Assembly: GCA_030849065.1 (NCBI GenBank)
Contig: JASAON010001445.1
Location: 1-29,105, forward strand
Reading direction: 5' to 3'
DNA length: 29,105 nt
Origin: Jaenimonas drosophilae
Lineage: Eukaryota; Euglenozoa; Kinetoplastea; Trypanosomatida; Trypanosomatidae
Under the pieces are notes generated by a model that was not told the DNA's origin, did not search any database, and worked only from the letters and a program-made list of their open reading frames with translations. Below are positions 1 to 7,648 of this stretch, in pieces. The position numbers and the translations under genes were made by a program. How positions within the stretch are numbered: the stretch's first letter is position 1; the number at the start of each line of letters is the position of its first letter.

Positions 1-496
1 TCCATTTCTTTTTTTATATTTTCATTGTATTTGGCGATTCTCCTTAGGTGGGCAGAAAAAAGAGGGATGCCTGTTTTGTTCCCTCAGTCGGCCAAGCGGA
101 TGAATGATCATTCGTTGAAGTTCTCGTGCTGTGAGGTAGTGAAGAGATTGATTGTGCTCTGTTTAGGGAGAGGTGTTTTGGTACTCAACTCACCGAAGTT
201 GGTCTTGTGCGTTTTCTGAAATTGATGCGCGTTGCTCCTTTTGGTTCTCCATCAAAGGTAGATTGTGCCACAGAGCAATTGGCATCTGTTGTGCATTGGC
301 TGCACAACACAGTTGCCGGGTGCTGTGTTAGCATATTTGCTTACGAGTGTAGGTGACTGCTTGTGCCTAGTGTCGCTCATCATTGTCATCTCGTAGCTGT
401 TGTGTTGTGGTTGGACGTGCGTTGGAGGTGTTTCACCTTGGATAGTTGCTCTGCCATCTTCTGCTAGGGCTAGCCGTAGCTAGTGTATCAGAAGGG
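1..496. other. Spacer upstream of the FYVE/F-box/GTPase gene; no gene seen
   Basis: This stretch is T/G-rich, with short open frames that have no ATG start or no protein-like composition. It probably holds the 3' UTR of a gene left of the window plus the short leader of the next gene. The reading frame of the first gene stays open upstream to a TTG at 446, but no ATG lies in that extension. Confidence 0.6.
450..467 (+). promoter_or_regulatory. Predicted spliced-leader acceptor, FYVE/F-box/GTPase gene
   Basis: A short pyrimidine-rich run ends in AG at 466-467, followed within 20 bases by further AGs. The first ATG after it is at 497. This supports the 497 start and excludes the upstream open extension. 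The tract is weaker than at the other genes. Confidence 0.45.
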
Positions 497-2962
497 ATGC
501 AGGCGATTGCTCCAGCCACATCGAGCCCTGGGCGAGTGGGGATGATGCCCGCAACGAAACCGCGAACGATCATTGAGGTAGCGCTTCCCGTGACCTCCGA
601 AGGCCTTGGCGGCCTCGACGCCACCATACGAGCGCATGGTGGGCACAATGGACGAGGTGCTCGGCCAGCAATTCGCTTGGACTCTGGCGCAGAGCTCCAT
701 GGGGCACACGGGCATCGACGTGTGTTGTCGTCTGGCGGGGATGAGAGCAGCAACTCACGGAGATCCACGGCCGTGGCGTCAACCCTCGTCTCTGCACGTC
801 TTGCTCCACTCGGACATGGTCAAGCTCCTGCCTCCGCTGGTGGCAATGGGGTGGTGGGGCAGGCCTACAACGGTGGTTCTAGCACTGGCTCCATCCTTAC
901 CAAGCCTAGTGTGGACCCCTTCAATGTACGGTGTTGTCCTCCGGATCAATTCGTTCCTGACGCCCACGTCCTTGTTTGCATGGCTCCGGGATGCGGTACC
1001 TCATTTTCACTCTTCTATCGCAAGCATCATTGCAGAATGTGTGGGCGTATTTTCTGTTCAGCCTGCTGTTCTAATATTGTGCATCTTCCCACCACGGGAC
1101 CATCCCCGCACAACAGCCCATATACTACCTACGGCAACAACAGTCAGTGCAGCCTCGCAGTACCGCCCGGGTCGCCACTTGGCCGCCCTCGTGGAGCGGC
1201 CGAGGTGGATGAGTTCTCTCCCTCTATACAGAACTCCCCACGACGCGGGCTATCAGGACGAGGAGGTGTCAGTGGCACTCCTGAGCCCTCTGCGGTGTAC
1301 TCTCGTACCTACTCCAACCGCCACGTTAATACCAACTCCTTTGATTTTGCAGGCCCAGGAGACCACGGCGGTGACCCTCTTGGCTCCACGGTTGGAAGCA
1401 TGCATCTGCATCCTCCGCTGCAGCCATTTCGGGTTTGCTCTGCTTGCTACTACGAGGTTCAGCTGGCTGTACCCACGCGTCAGGAGGATGGGACCTTGCG
1501 ACGCAAGAGCCGTGGAGAGCTCAAGATGTTTCATCGGTCTCTCCTCGTTCACATTCTCAGCTACCTCACCCTTCCCGACCTTAGAGAGGTGGCTCTTGTC
1601 AGTGCCGACTTCTACTTTATGTCACGTGACAATGTCATTTGGTATGGCTACAACATGACGCGTTGGGCCAAGGACAAGGACCTACCTCAGCCCCTGGCAT
1701 TGGCCCGAGGTGGTGCAGGTGTTGGCGCGAGTGCCAACCGCCGCGCCGCCATGAATGCACCATCATTCCAAGCTGCTGCCGTGCTTAATGACGCCACGGC
1801 ACTTTCGGAGAGCGAGGCGGCCAAGCGGGTCATCTCCCTTCACGCCCGCTACAGCTTCTCTCAGTTTCTGGACTTTGCCCGGCGGATGGAGATGGCCCGG
1901 TGCGAGGGTCTGTCGTCCTTCACCCTTGGCGCGCGCATTTTGCTCTCGAATCCCATCAAGATTGCCATTGTTGGACCGTCTAGGGTTGGCAAGACGGCGA
2001 GCATCCGTAGCTTTCTGGGCGAGGAGCCGAGTACGATGGTGGTACACCCCACCGCGGGCTTCTGCCGCTACGACAAGACTGTCAAGGTGGTTGGGGGTCT
2101 CATGGCGGACGTAACTTTTCACCTCTACGACCTCTCAGGTGAGTCTCGCTACGAGGAACTCCGCCGCTTTATTTGCAGTCAATGCCACGCCATTGGGCTG
2201 TGCTACGACCCACAAAAGAAGCTGACTCTAGTTCAGGCGGCGGACATCATGATGGGCATCGAGCCCTCACTGGGACCACAGCCAGTTGTTGTGTGCGGAC
2301 TTATCCGCAACACCACCGCTCCAGTAGCGGAGGTCACCCCACCACATGAATCACCATCTCGCGCGGAGTCTGTCCCACGCATCTCCTCACTCCATCTCGC
2401 CAAGGAAGGCAAAATGGAATTCAATGCAGCAGATGATGATGATGTTGGTGATGGAGAGTCGGCCAGCGGTGCGGTTGACGGAGGTGCCGAAGGGGGAGAG
2501 TCTCCACCACTGGCTCCGTCCTTCACGGACTTGCCCAACGATAGCGAGCGTGGCCTCCCCGCCGTGGAAGAGCCTAGTCCAGGCGTAGATGTTTCTTCAC
2601 CCTCGTACTCCTCCACGTCACGACGAGCACGAAATGGGGCAGTGGGAGGGGCCTTCTCGCCACCCGGGATGCCGCCGTTGGAGGTCTCAGAGCAGGATGC
2701 CGAGGACATCACCGTTCGAGGTGGTGGCTCCCTTCAGTGCAGCCTATTCCATTCCGATGCTTTCTACGCCCAGCTTCTGCAAGCGCTTCTCACGCGATTG
2801 GCCATGGCTACGATGGGCTGCACCGCCATGACCATGTCAGCCATGACAGAGGAAGGCCGACGCGAGACTGACCCTCGGGGCTACCGCGTGGATCAGGCTG
2901 TTGCACAGGAGTTGCTGGCCATCACCATGGAACCCTGCGCACTGGATGTTCTTCTTAACTGA
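497..2962 (+). CDS. FYVE zinc finger / F-box / small-GTPase-like fusion protein
   Basis: This 821-residue protein joins three domains. A FYVE finger starts near residue 152 (FVPD in place of WxxD), has the signature RKHHCRMCG at 175-183, Cys187/Cys190, and closes with RVCSACY at 312-318; about 120 residues are inserted before that last cysteine pair. An F-box-like helix segment covers about 344-386. A Ras/Rab-like G domain has a P-loop GPSRVGKT at 493-500 and DLSGE from 545, but the usual NKxD position reads CGLIRN. An acidic Ser/Pro-rich insertion of about 130 residues precedes a final helical part that resembles the end of a G domain. FYVE fingers bind PI3P on endosomes and F-boxes recruit Skp1, so a membrane-linked ubiquitin-ligase adaptor is possible; that role is inferred. 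The ATG at 497 is the first after the predicted splice acceptor. Confidence 0.85.
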   Translation: MQAIAPATSSPGRVGMMPATKPRTIIEVALPVTSEGLGGLDATIRAHGGHNGRGARPAIRLDSGAELHGAHGHRRVLSSGGDESSNSRRSTAVASTLVSARLAPLGHGQAPASAGGNGVVGQAYNGGSSTGSILTKPSVDPFNVRCCPPDQFVPDAHVLVCMAPGCGTSFSLFYRKHHCRMCGRIFCSACCSNIVHLPTTGPSPHNSPYTTYGNNSQCSLAVPPGSPLGRPRGAAEVDEFSPSIQNSPRRGLSGRGGVSGTPEPSAVYSRTYSNRHVNTNSFDFAGPGDHGGDPLGSTVGSMHLHPPLQPFRVCSACYYEVQLAVPTRQEDGTLRRKSRGELKMFHRSLLVHILSYLTLPDLREVALVSADFYFMSRDNVIWYGYNMTRWAKDKDLPQPLALARGGAGVGASANRRAAMNAPSFQAAAVLNDATALSESEAAKRVISLHARYSFSQFLDFARRMEMARCEGLSSFTLGARILLSNPIKIAIVGPSRVGKTASIRSFLGEEPSTMVVHPTAGFCRYDKTVKVVGGLMADVTFHLYDLSGESRYEELRRFICSQCHAIGLCYDPQKKLTLVQAADIMMGIEPSLGPQPVVVCGLIRNTTAPVAEVTPPHESPSRAESVPRISSLHLAKEGKMEFNAADDDDVGDGESASGAVDGGAEGGESPPLAPSFTDLPNDSERGLPAVEEPSPGVDVSSPSYSSTSRRARNGAVGGAFSPPGMPPLEVSEQDAEDITVRGGGSLQCSLFHSDAFYAQLLQALLTRLAMATMGCTAMTMSAMTEEGRRETDPRGYRVDQAVAQELLAITMEPCALDVLLN

Positions 2963-3273
2963 CCACTTTTGTGGCGCAAGAAGCAGCGACACGAACTGAA
3001 GGAATGATGGTGTACAGTTCATTCTCCTTCATATGGGGGACAGCGCATGTGTGCCAATGTGTTTCTAAAACAAGAACGAATCCGTCACGAAGAAACGCAC
3101 TCGCCCCATCCAAAAGAACCACCAATGTGTGTTTGCTTGTTGATGACACTTACTATCACGTCTGCTGCTGCTGTCTCACTGACACTACTTCACTCCTTCG
3201 CAACCTCCCTCTTTTGTGTTTTTTCACTTGTGTTCTTCTCCATTTCAAGAAAAAGGTACTTAAGCGAATCGCG
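2963..3273 (+). other. Spacer between FYVE fusion gene and poly(A) polymerase
   Basis: This 311-base spacer should contain the 3' UTR and polyadenylation site of the first gene and the splice acceptor of the next. The poly(A) polymerase frame remains open through it, including ATGs at 3004 and 3007, but the encoded stretch is Cys/Leu/Thr-rich, unlike a conserved domain, and the acceptor lies downstream of those ATGs. Confidence 0.6.
3190..3249 (+). promoter_or_regulatory. Predicted spliced-leader acceptor, poly(A) polymerase
   Basis: A strong T/C-rich tract ends at AG 3248-3249. The next ATG is 3274, giving a leader of about 24 bases. This decides the start in favour of 3274 over the in-frame ATGs at 3004 and 3007. 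Confidence 0.65.
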
Positions 3274-5274
3274 ATGACCACCGCAAATGACAAGGCTTTT
3301 TTGGCGCGGAAGGTCCTCAGCTCCGATGGACCGAACGCGATGGAAAGACAACATGACGCATCGTTGGCCGAGTGGTGCCTCACGCGTCTTGAGCCAGAAG
3401 AGGAGTCTCATCGTCGACGTTCCGTCCTCGAGCGCATTCACAGCAGCGTCCGCACCTGGATCCGTCAAACGATGATTACAGAATTTCGCATGCCAGAATC
3501 CGATGCAGCAATGGTAGAGGGCCGCATCTTCGCGACGGGCTCCTACCGGTACAACGTCCACACCTCAGGCAGTGATATTGATATGGTCCTCATCGCCCCA
3601 AATCGTATCACACGTGACCACTTCTTCATGAAACTTGCACCAAGACTCAAGGCAGAGCCGTGGGTGAGTGACCTGCATTGTATTCAGGACTCCCGTGTGC
3701 CCATCATTGCCATGGTCTGCGATGGAATAGATATTGATCTTTCCTTTGGTTGCATCCGACAAGACCGCGTCCCAGAGGTGATCACCGACGATCTCCTCCA
3801 AGGGTTGGATGACCAATCCATCCTGAGTTGTAATGCCGTTCGTGTGGCCCACAGCATCATGGACTTGGTCCCAAACAAGGCTGCCTTTCGTCAGACGCTG
3901 CGGTTTGTGAAGGCGTGGGGCAAATCCAGGGCCATTTATAGCAATACCTTTGGCTTTCCAAGCGGTATCGGATGGGCCATCTTGGTGGCCTTTGCCTGTC
4001 AGTGCTACCCCAATCAGAACCCTGCTGGCATGGTCTGCAAGTTCTTCCGTCTGTACCACATGTGGTTTAAGCCAAATCCGCATGAAGCCGGTGTAGAAAA
4101 CAACGCCATCTACCTCACCGAGTCCATGCGGGTGAAGACAAATAATCTGGGCAAAGCGTGGGATCCACGAACATCCAAATCCGATGCCCGGGCGTTGTTT
4201 CCCGTCCTCACCCCTGCCGCACCCTACGGCAATGCCTGCTTTAACGTCACCCTGACCAACCTGAAGCAGCTATGCGATGAGTTTGCCCGCGGGTATGAGA
4301 TCACCAGTGGAAGCGTGAGCCTCTCTCCTGCCGAAGCCAAGGCAACGATGGGCGCATATGGCATCTGGTCAAAGGTTCTCGAGCCCGTCTCTTTCTTTGG
4401 CTGTTACCGCCACTACATGCACGTCCAAGTCAGCTGTCGTGATGCGGAACACTACCAGGCCTACGCAGATGGAGTAGAGTCCCGTATCCGTACACTCTGG
4501 GCTGGCAATGCTACCTCCTGGGGTCACACCCTCGAGGACATGAAGCAGCTACGCCTGCACCTAAACCCACGTCGGTATGAGGACCCCGAGGAGGTGGCGA
4601 TTCGCAGTGGGCTTCTGGCTCAGTGCAAGGCGGCCAATGCCCGGGCAAGCGCTGGTCTGAGCCGCCGAGGATCAACGATGGCGGACTCATCGGCCCACTC
4701 GAGCCCCCGCAACAGCGCCCTTCCATCCGCGGTCGGGGGCCCAACTACCTCCACCAGCCCCACCATCGCCGCGGGTGGTACGACGTGGTTCACGGCGCAT
4801 TACTTCATTGGCCTCACCGTAAACACCAGCGTCTCCAGCGCACCCATCGATGTCGCCCCGTCCATCCGCGTCTTCCACACGGCGGTAAAGCAGCTGCGGC
4901 AGTACCGCGAAGGGGTGACGAAGCTACCCGTCATTGCTGTGTGCGAGATGCAGGGAATCCCATCGTTCGTGAAGGAGGAGGCGGGCTATGTGGAGCCTGT
5001 TGCCACCGATGGCGGCGATGATGCCGTCGCAGCCGCTGGACCCGCATCCGAGGCAGGAGCCAACAACACCTCCAGCGAGCCTCAGAATTCGATGAGCAGC
5101 GTAGGGCCTGCCCAGGGAAATGGCGATGCGGCGGTGTCTGGGACATCCATGAAGCGCGGCCGTGAAGAAGGTGGCGAGGGAATCTCCACCGTGCCTGCTA
5201 CAAAGAAGACAGCAAACTCCTCCCCCGTTGATGAACCCGATGACCTTGAGATGGCTCTTGGCTTGGATTTCTAA
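3274..5274 (+). CDS. PAP: Canonical nuclear-type poly(A) polymerase
   Basis: This 666-residue protein is a nucleotidyltransferase that adds 3' poly(A) tails. It follows the yeast Pap1 plan, not the Trf4 or mitochondrial type: GSYR at 89-92, the first two metal-binding aspartates in SGSDID (Asp101, Asp103), and the third in GIDIDL (Asp155). The central-domain signature FGFPSGIGWA follows at about 225-235, then a C-terminal RNA-binding domain of the canonical family. The last 130 residues are low-complexity and include a basic stretch (MKRGREEGGEG, then ATKKT) that could be a nuclear localisation signal. All catalytic residues are present, so it should be active. Kinetoplastids are known to carry PAP1 and PAP2; PAP1 in Trypanosoma has a cis-intron. 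This frame is uninterrupted, so it is either the PAP2 type or a PAP1 without an intron. I cannot decide which. Confidence 0.95.
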   Translation: MTTANDKAFLARKVLSSDGPNAMERQHDASLAEWCLTRLEPEEESHRRRSVLERIHSSVRTWIRQTMITEFRMPESDAAMVEGRIFATGSYRYNVHTSGSDIDMVLIAPNRITRDHFFMKLAPRLKAEPWVSDLHCIQDSRVPIIAMVCDGIDIDLSFGCIRQDRVPEVITDDLLQGLDDQSILSCNAVRVAHSIMDLVPNKAAFRQTLRFVKAWGKSRAIYSNTFGFPSGIGWAILVAFACQCYPNQNPAGMVCKFFRLYHMWFKPNPHEAGVENNAIYLTESMRVKTNNLGKAWDPRTSKSDARALFPVLTPAAPYGNACFNVTLTNLKQLCDEFARGYEITSGSVSLSPAEAKATMGAYGIWSKVLEPVSFFGCYRHYMHVQVSCRDAEHYQAYADGVESRIRTLWAGNATSWGHTLEDMKQLRLHLNPRRYEDPEEVAIRSGLLAQCKAANARASAGLSRRGSTMADSSAHSSPRNSALPSAVGGPTTSTSPTIAAGGTTWFTAHYFIGLTVNTSVSSAPIDVAPSIRVFHTAVKQLRQYREGVTKLPVIAVCEMQGIPSFVKEEAGYVEPVATDGGDDAVAAAGPASEAGANNTSSEPQNSMSSVGPAQGNGDAAVSGTSMKRGREEGGEGISTVPATKKTANSSPVDEPDDLEMALGLDF

Positions 5275-5376
5275 ACCTCTACCAGATCTCAGAATATTTT
5301 GTTTAATATTGTTTTTTTTTTGTGTGTGTGTGATGGGAAAACGGCGATGGCCATGACGATTCAATGAGCATTACCG

Positions 5377-5435
5377 TCTACTCCCCTCTCTCCACTCTTA
5401 ACACCCGAACACACAACAATGAAAATGACCTTTAG
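5377..5435 (+). promoter_or_regulatory. Predicted spliced-leader acceptor, NAD(P)HX repair gene
   Basis: A pyrimidine run at 5377-5399 is followed by the first AG at 5434-5435. No ATG occurs between that AG and the start at 5547, giving a leader of about 110 bases. Confidence 0.55.
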
Positions 5436-5546
5436 GCGAGCAACTCGTGTATTCACGTACACTCCAGCAAGCAAGAACAGGCTCTACCTATCGTACCCAC
5501 CACGACGGGGACTCTCACCATCCATCTAGTAGGAAGCAGTAGATTT

Positions 5547-7220
5547 ATGCTACGACGCTTGGCAAATCGCTGCCGATGTGCCACCGAGGCGGACGCGGCC
5601 CTTGCGCGCTGGGTCTGGGATCCTGACTGGATTAAACAGGCTGAGCCTGCCGCTGCCGCTTCCATCGGGGTGGACCTCTGCGGACTCATGGCCAATGCTG
5701 GAACTGCTGCATTTGATGTGTGCCGAAGGCTCTACCCTGACGCGCGGAAATGGGCCATTTTAGTTGGTCCTGGTAACAATGGCGGGGATGGTTACGTCGT
5801 GGCGCGCCACGCCAAGGCCTGTGGTGCAGAAGTGGTGGTGCTGACGATGCCTACAACCCGCGCACTTCCCGTTGAGGCAGAAGACGCCAAGGCCTCGTGG
5901 CTCGCCTGTGGAGGTACCTGTGTCACCATTGATGGCACTTTTGACCTTCGCAAGATTCAGCCCTCACTACTGATCGATGCACTGCTGGGGACAGGCAGTG
6001 CTGGCGCACCTCGTGGACTCTACGCAGACGTCATTCGTCAAGCCAACGCCCTTCCCGCATGCATCCCCCGAATTGCCATTGATATTCCTACAGGTTTGGA
6101 TGCACGTACCGGGCAGGTTCCCGGAGACTGCTTCGCAGCTAACCACACCATCTCATTCCTCGCCCTGAAGCCTGGCCTCCTCACTGGCCAAGCCCGTGCG
6201 TATACCGGTGACCTTCACTTCGACTCCATCGGGGTGCGTGAGTTCATGCAGCGCCCCGAACAACAGAAGGCGGCCTTCGCTCGGCGGCTTGGCCACGAAG
6301 ACCTCGCCAGCTGGCTGGCCGCCCCACGGCATCCTTGCTCTCACAAGGGAAGCCATGGAAAGGTCTTGCTTATTGGAGGTGAACCCGGCATGGGTGGTGC
6401 CATCATGATGGCAGCGGAGGCGTCTCTACGCAGCGGAGTTGGGCTGGTGCGAGTCATCACTGCAGCGGAGCACGTCGCGCCGCTTCTATCGCGATGTCCC
6501 GAGGTGATGGTCACTGGGGCTAATTTTTATCGTGGAGAGGATGCGGAGGTGTCAGTATTGACTGATCTCCGCGAGGCACTGCGGTGGTGCACCACCATCG
6601 TCTTCGGCCCAGGGATGGGAAGCGAGGGACTTCCGCTGAGCCACTGGATTTTGACGGAGCTGCTGAGCCATCCAGGTGACTACGACCTCGGCAAGAAGAT
6701 TGTGGTGGTGGATGCCGGTGGTCTCAAGGTATGGAAGCAACATCACACGCAGTTGGCACCGCAGGCGGTTGAGCGCGGTCGCTTTGTAGTTACCCCACAC
6801 CCGGGCGAAGCAGCGGCACTGCTTGGATGCTCCATCGCAGAGGTGGAAAGGGATCGTTATGCCGCTGCATCTGCCATCACCCAAGCTCTTGGAGGGGTGT
6901 GCCTGCTCAAGGGTGCGGGTACTGTGGTTCACCGCGGAGTGACGATGCACGCAGAGACCGCAACTGACCCTCCATGCTCTATCATTGATGCTGGAAATGC
7001 GGGCATGGCAGTGGGTGGGATGGGGGATGCACTCAGTGGCATCATAGCCTCCATGTCTGCACAATCAGCCGTGACCCATGGGGATGTCTATGAAAGCGCC
7101 TGCCTTGGTGCGCTGGTACACTCTGTGGCGGCGGACTGCGCTGTTGCAACACGGGGAGGCATGCGTGGGCTCCGTGTGACGGAGCTCCTTGAGCACATTT
7201 CTCACTGTGTGAACCCATGA
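5547..7220 (+). CDS. nnr: Bifunctional NAD(P)HX epimerase/dehydratase (YjeF/Nnr type)
   Basis: This 557-residue enzyme repairs hydrated NADH and NADPH. The N-terminal YjeF_N domain epimerises R- to S-NAD(P)HX and shows GPGNNGGDGY at 74-83, DALLGTG and AIDIPTGLD. The C-terminal ribokinase-like domain is the ADP/ATP-dependent dehydratase: HKGSHGKVLLIGG, GPGMG, VVVDAGGL, PHPGEAA at 417-423, LKGAGTVV and GNAGMAVGGMGDALSG at 483-498. Both domains look intact. Animals and fungi normally encode the two activities separately (NAXE and NAXD); one fused chain is the bacterial arrangement. The wording of the last motifs and the ending VNP closely resemble Escherichia coli Nnr as I remember it. The Arg-rich first 12 residues could be a mitochondrial presequence, but this is weak. 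The ATG at 5547 is the first after the predicted acceptor. Confidence 0.95.
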   Translation: MLRRLANRCRCATEADAALARWVWDPDWIKQAEPAAAASIGVDLCGLMANAGTAAFDVCRRLYPDARKWAILVGPGNNGGDGYVVARHAKACGAEVVVLTMPTTRALPVEAEDAKASWLACGGTCVTIDGTFDLRKIQPSLLIDALLGTGSAGAPRGLYADVIRQANALPACIPRIAIDIPTGLDARTGQVPGDCFAANHTISFLALKPGLLTGQARAYTGDLHFDSIGVREFMQRPEQQKAAFARRLGHEDLASWLAAPRHPCSHKGSHGKVLLIGGEPGMGGAIMMAAEASLRSGVGLVRVITAAEHVAPLLSRCPEVMVTGANFYRGEDAEVSVLTDLREALRWCTTIVFGPGMGSEGLPLSHWILTELLSHPGDYDLGKKIVVVDAGGLKVWKQHHTQLAPQAVERGRFVVTPHPGEAAALLGCSIAEVERDRYAAASAITQALGGVCLLKGAGTVVHRGVTMHAETATDPPCSIIDAGNAGMAVGGMGDALSGIIASMSAQSAVTHGDVYESACLGALVHSVAADCAVATRGGMRGLRVTELLEHISHCVNP

Positions 7221-7648
7221 CACGTTTCCGTGGTATACCACCTGAGGAAGTGGCCCTTGCGTGAATTATTTGTTGGATCATATAGCGATATGCGCGCATG
7301 AAGTGAGATGAGCAAGAGAACTGTTTCTGGTAGTAGTCATACTGCTGACACCCTCTTCCTTTTTTTTTCTGACGCCTTTGCCCTTTCTTATCTTCGCCTC
7401 TGCTAAGACCACCATCTAGCTGGGAAGCGCCATCTCGAGACTACCCTGTTCTTCTCTCTGGGCTGTCCTCCGCCCACCGAAGCTCCCTTTTCATTTGCGT
7501 CAATCCGTTTGCTTCCACAGCAATAGCTAGCCTCCGTCGGCCTCTTGCCATCATTCATTTTGTTTGCCACATAACCTCAAAACATCGACCGAACAACGAA
7601 ACACTCTCCGTTCACTACTCCTGTCCTCGTATAGGACACCGACCAAGC
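7221..7648 (+). other. Spacer between the nnr and phosphatidylserine synthase genes
   Basis: This 428-base spacer holds a short 3' UTR followed by a long T/C-rich region with several possible splice acceptors (AG at 7407, around 7519-7531, and 7633). No ATG lies between 7407 and the next start at 7649, so any of them would give the same protein. Confidence 0.6.
7351..7407 (+). promoter_or_regulatory. Predicted spliced-leader acceptor, phosphatidylserine synthase
   Basis: A strong pyrimidine tract with a run of T ends at AG 7406-7407. The leader to 7649 would be about 240 bases and free of ATG. Later AGs are possible alternatives. Confidence 0.5.

Noticed and set aside
446..496. N-terminal extension of the FYVE fusion protein (hydrophobic, signal-peptide-like)
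   Set aside because: It begins at TTG, has no ATG, and is crossed by the predicted splice acceptor, so it is unlikely to be translated.
606..1658. Long second open frame (350 codons) overlapping the FYVE domain region
   Set aside because: It starts without ATG, lies entirely inside the FYVE/F-box gene in another frame, and shows no domain. The overlapping FYVE frame has clear motifs.
2971..3273. In-frame N-terminal extension of poly(A) polymerase, including ATGs at 3004 and 3007
   Set aside because: It runs through the polypyrimidine tract and AG at 3249, lies only 41 bases after the previous stop, and encodes no part of the known family.
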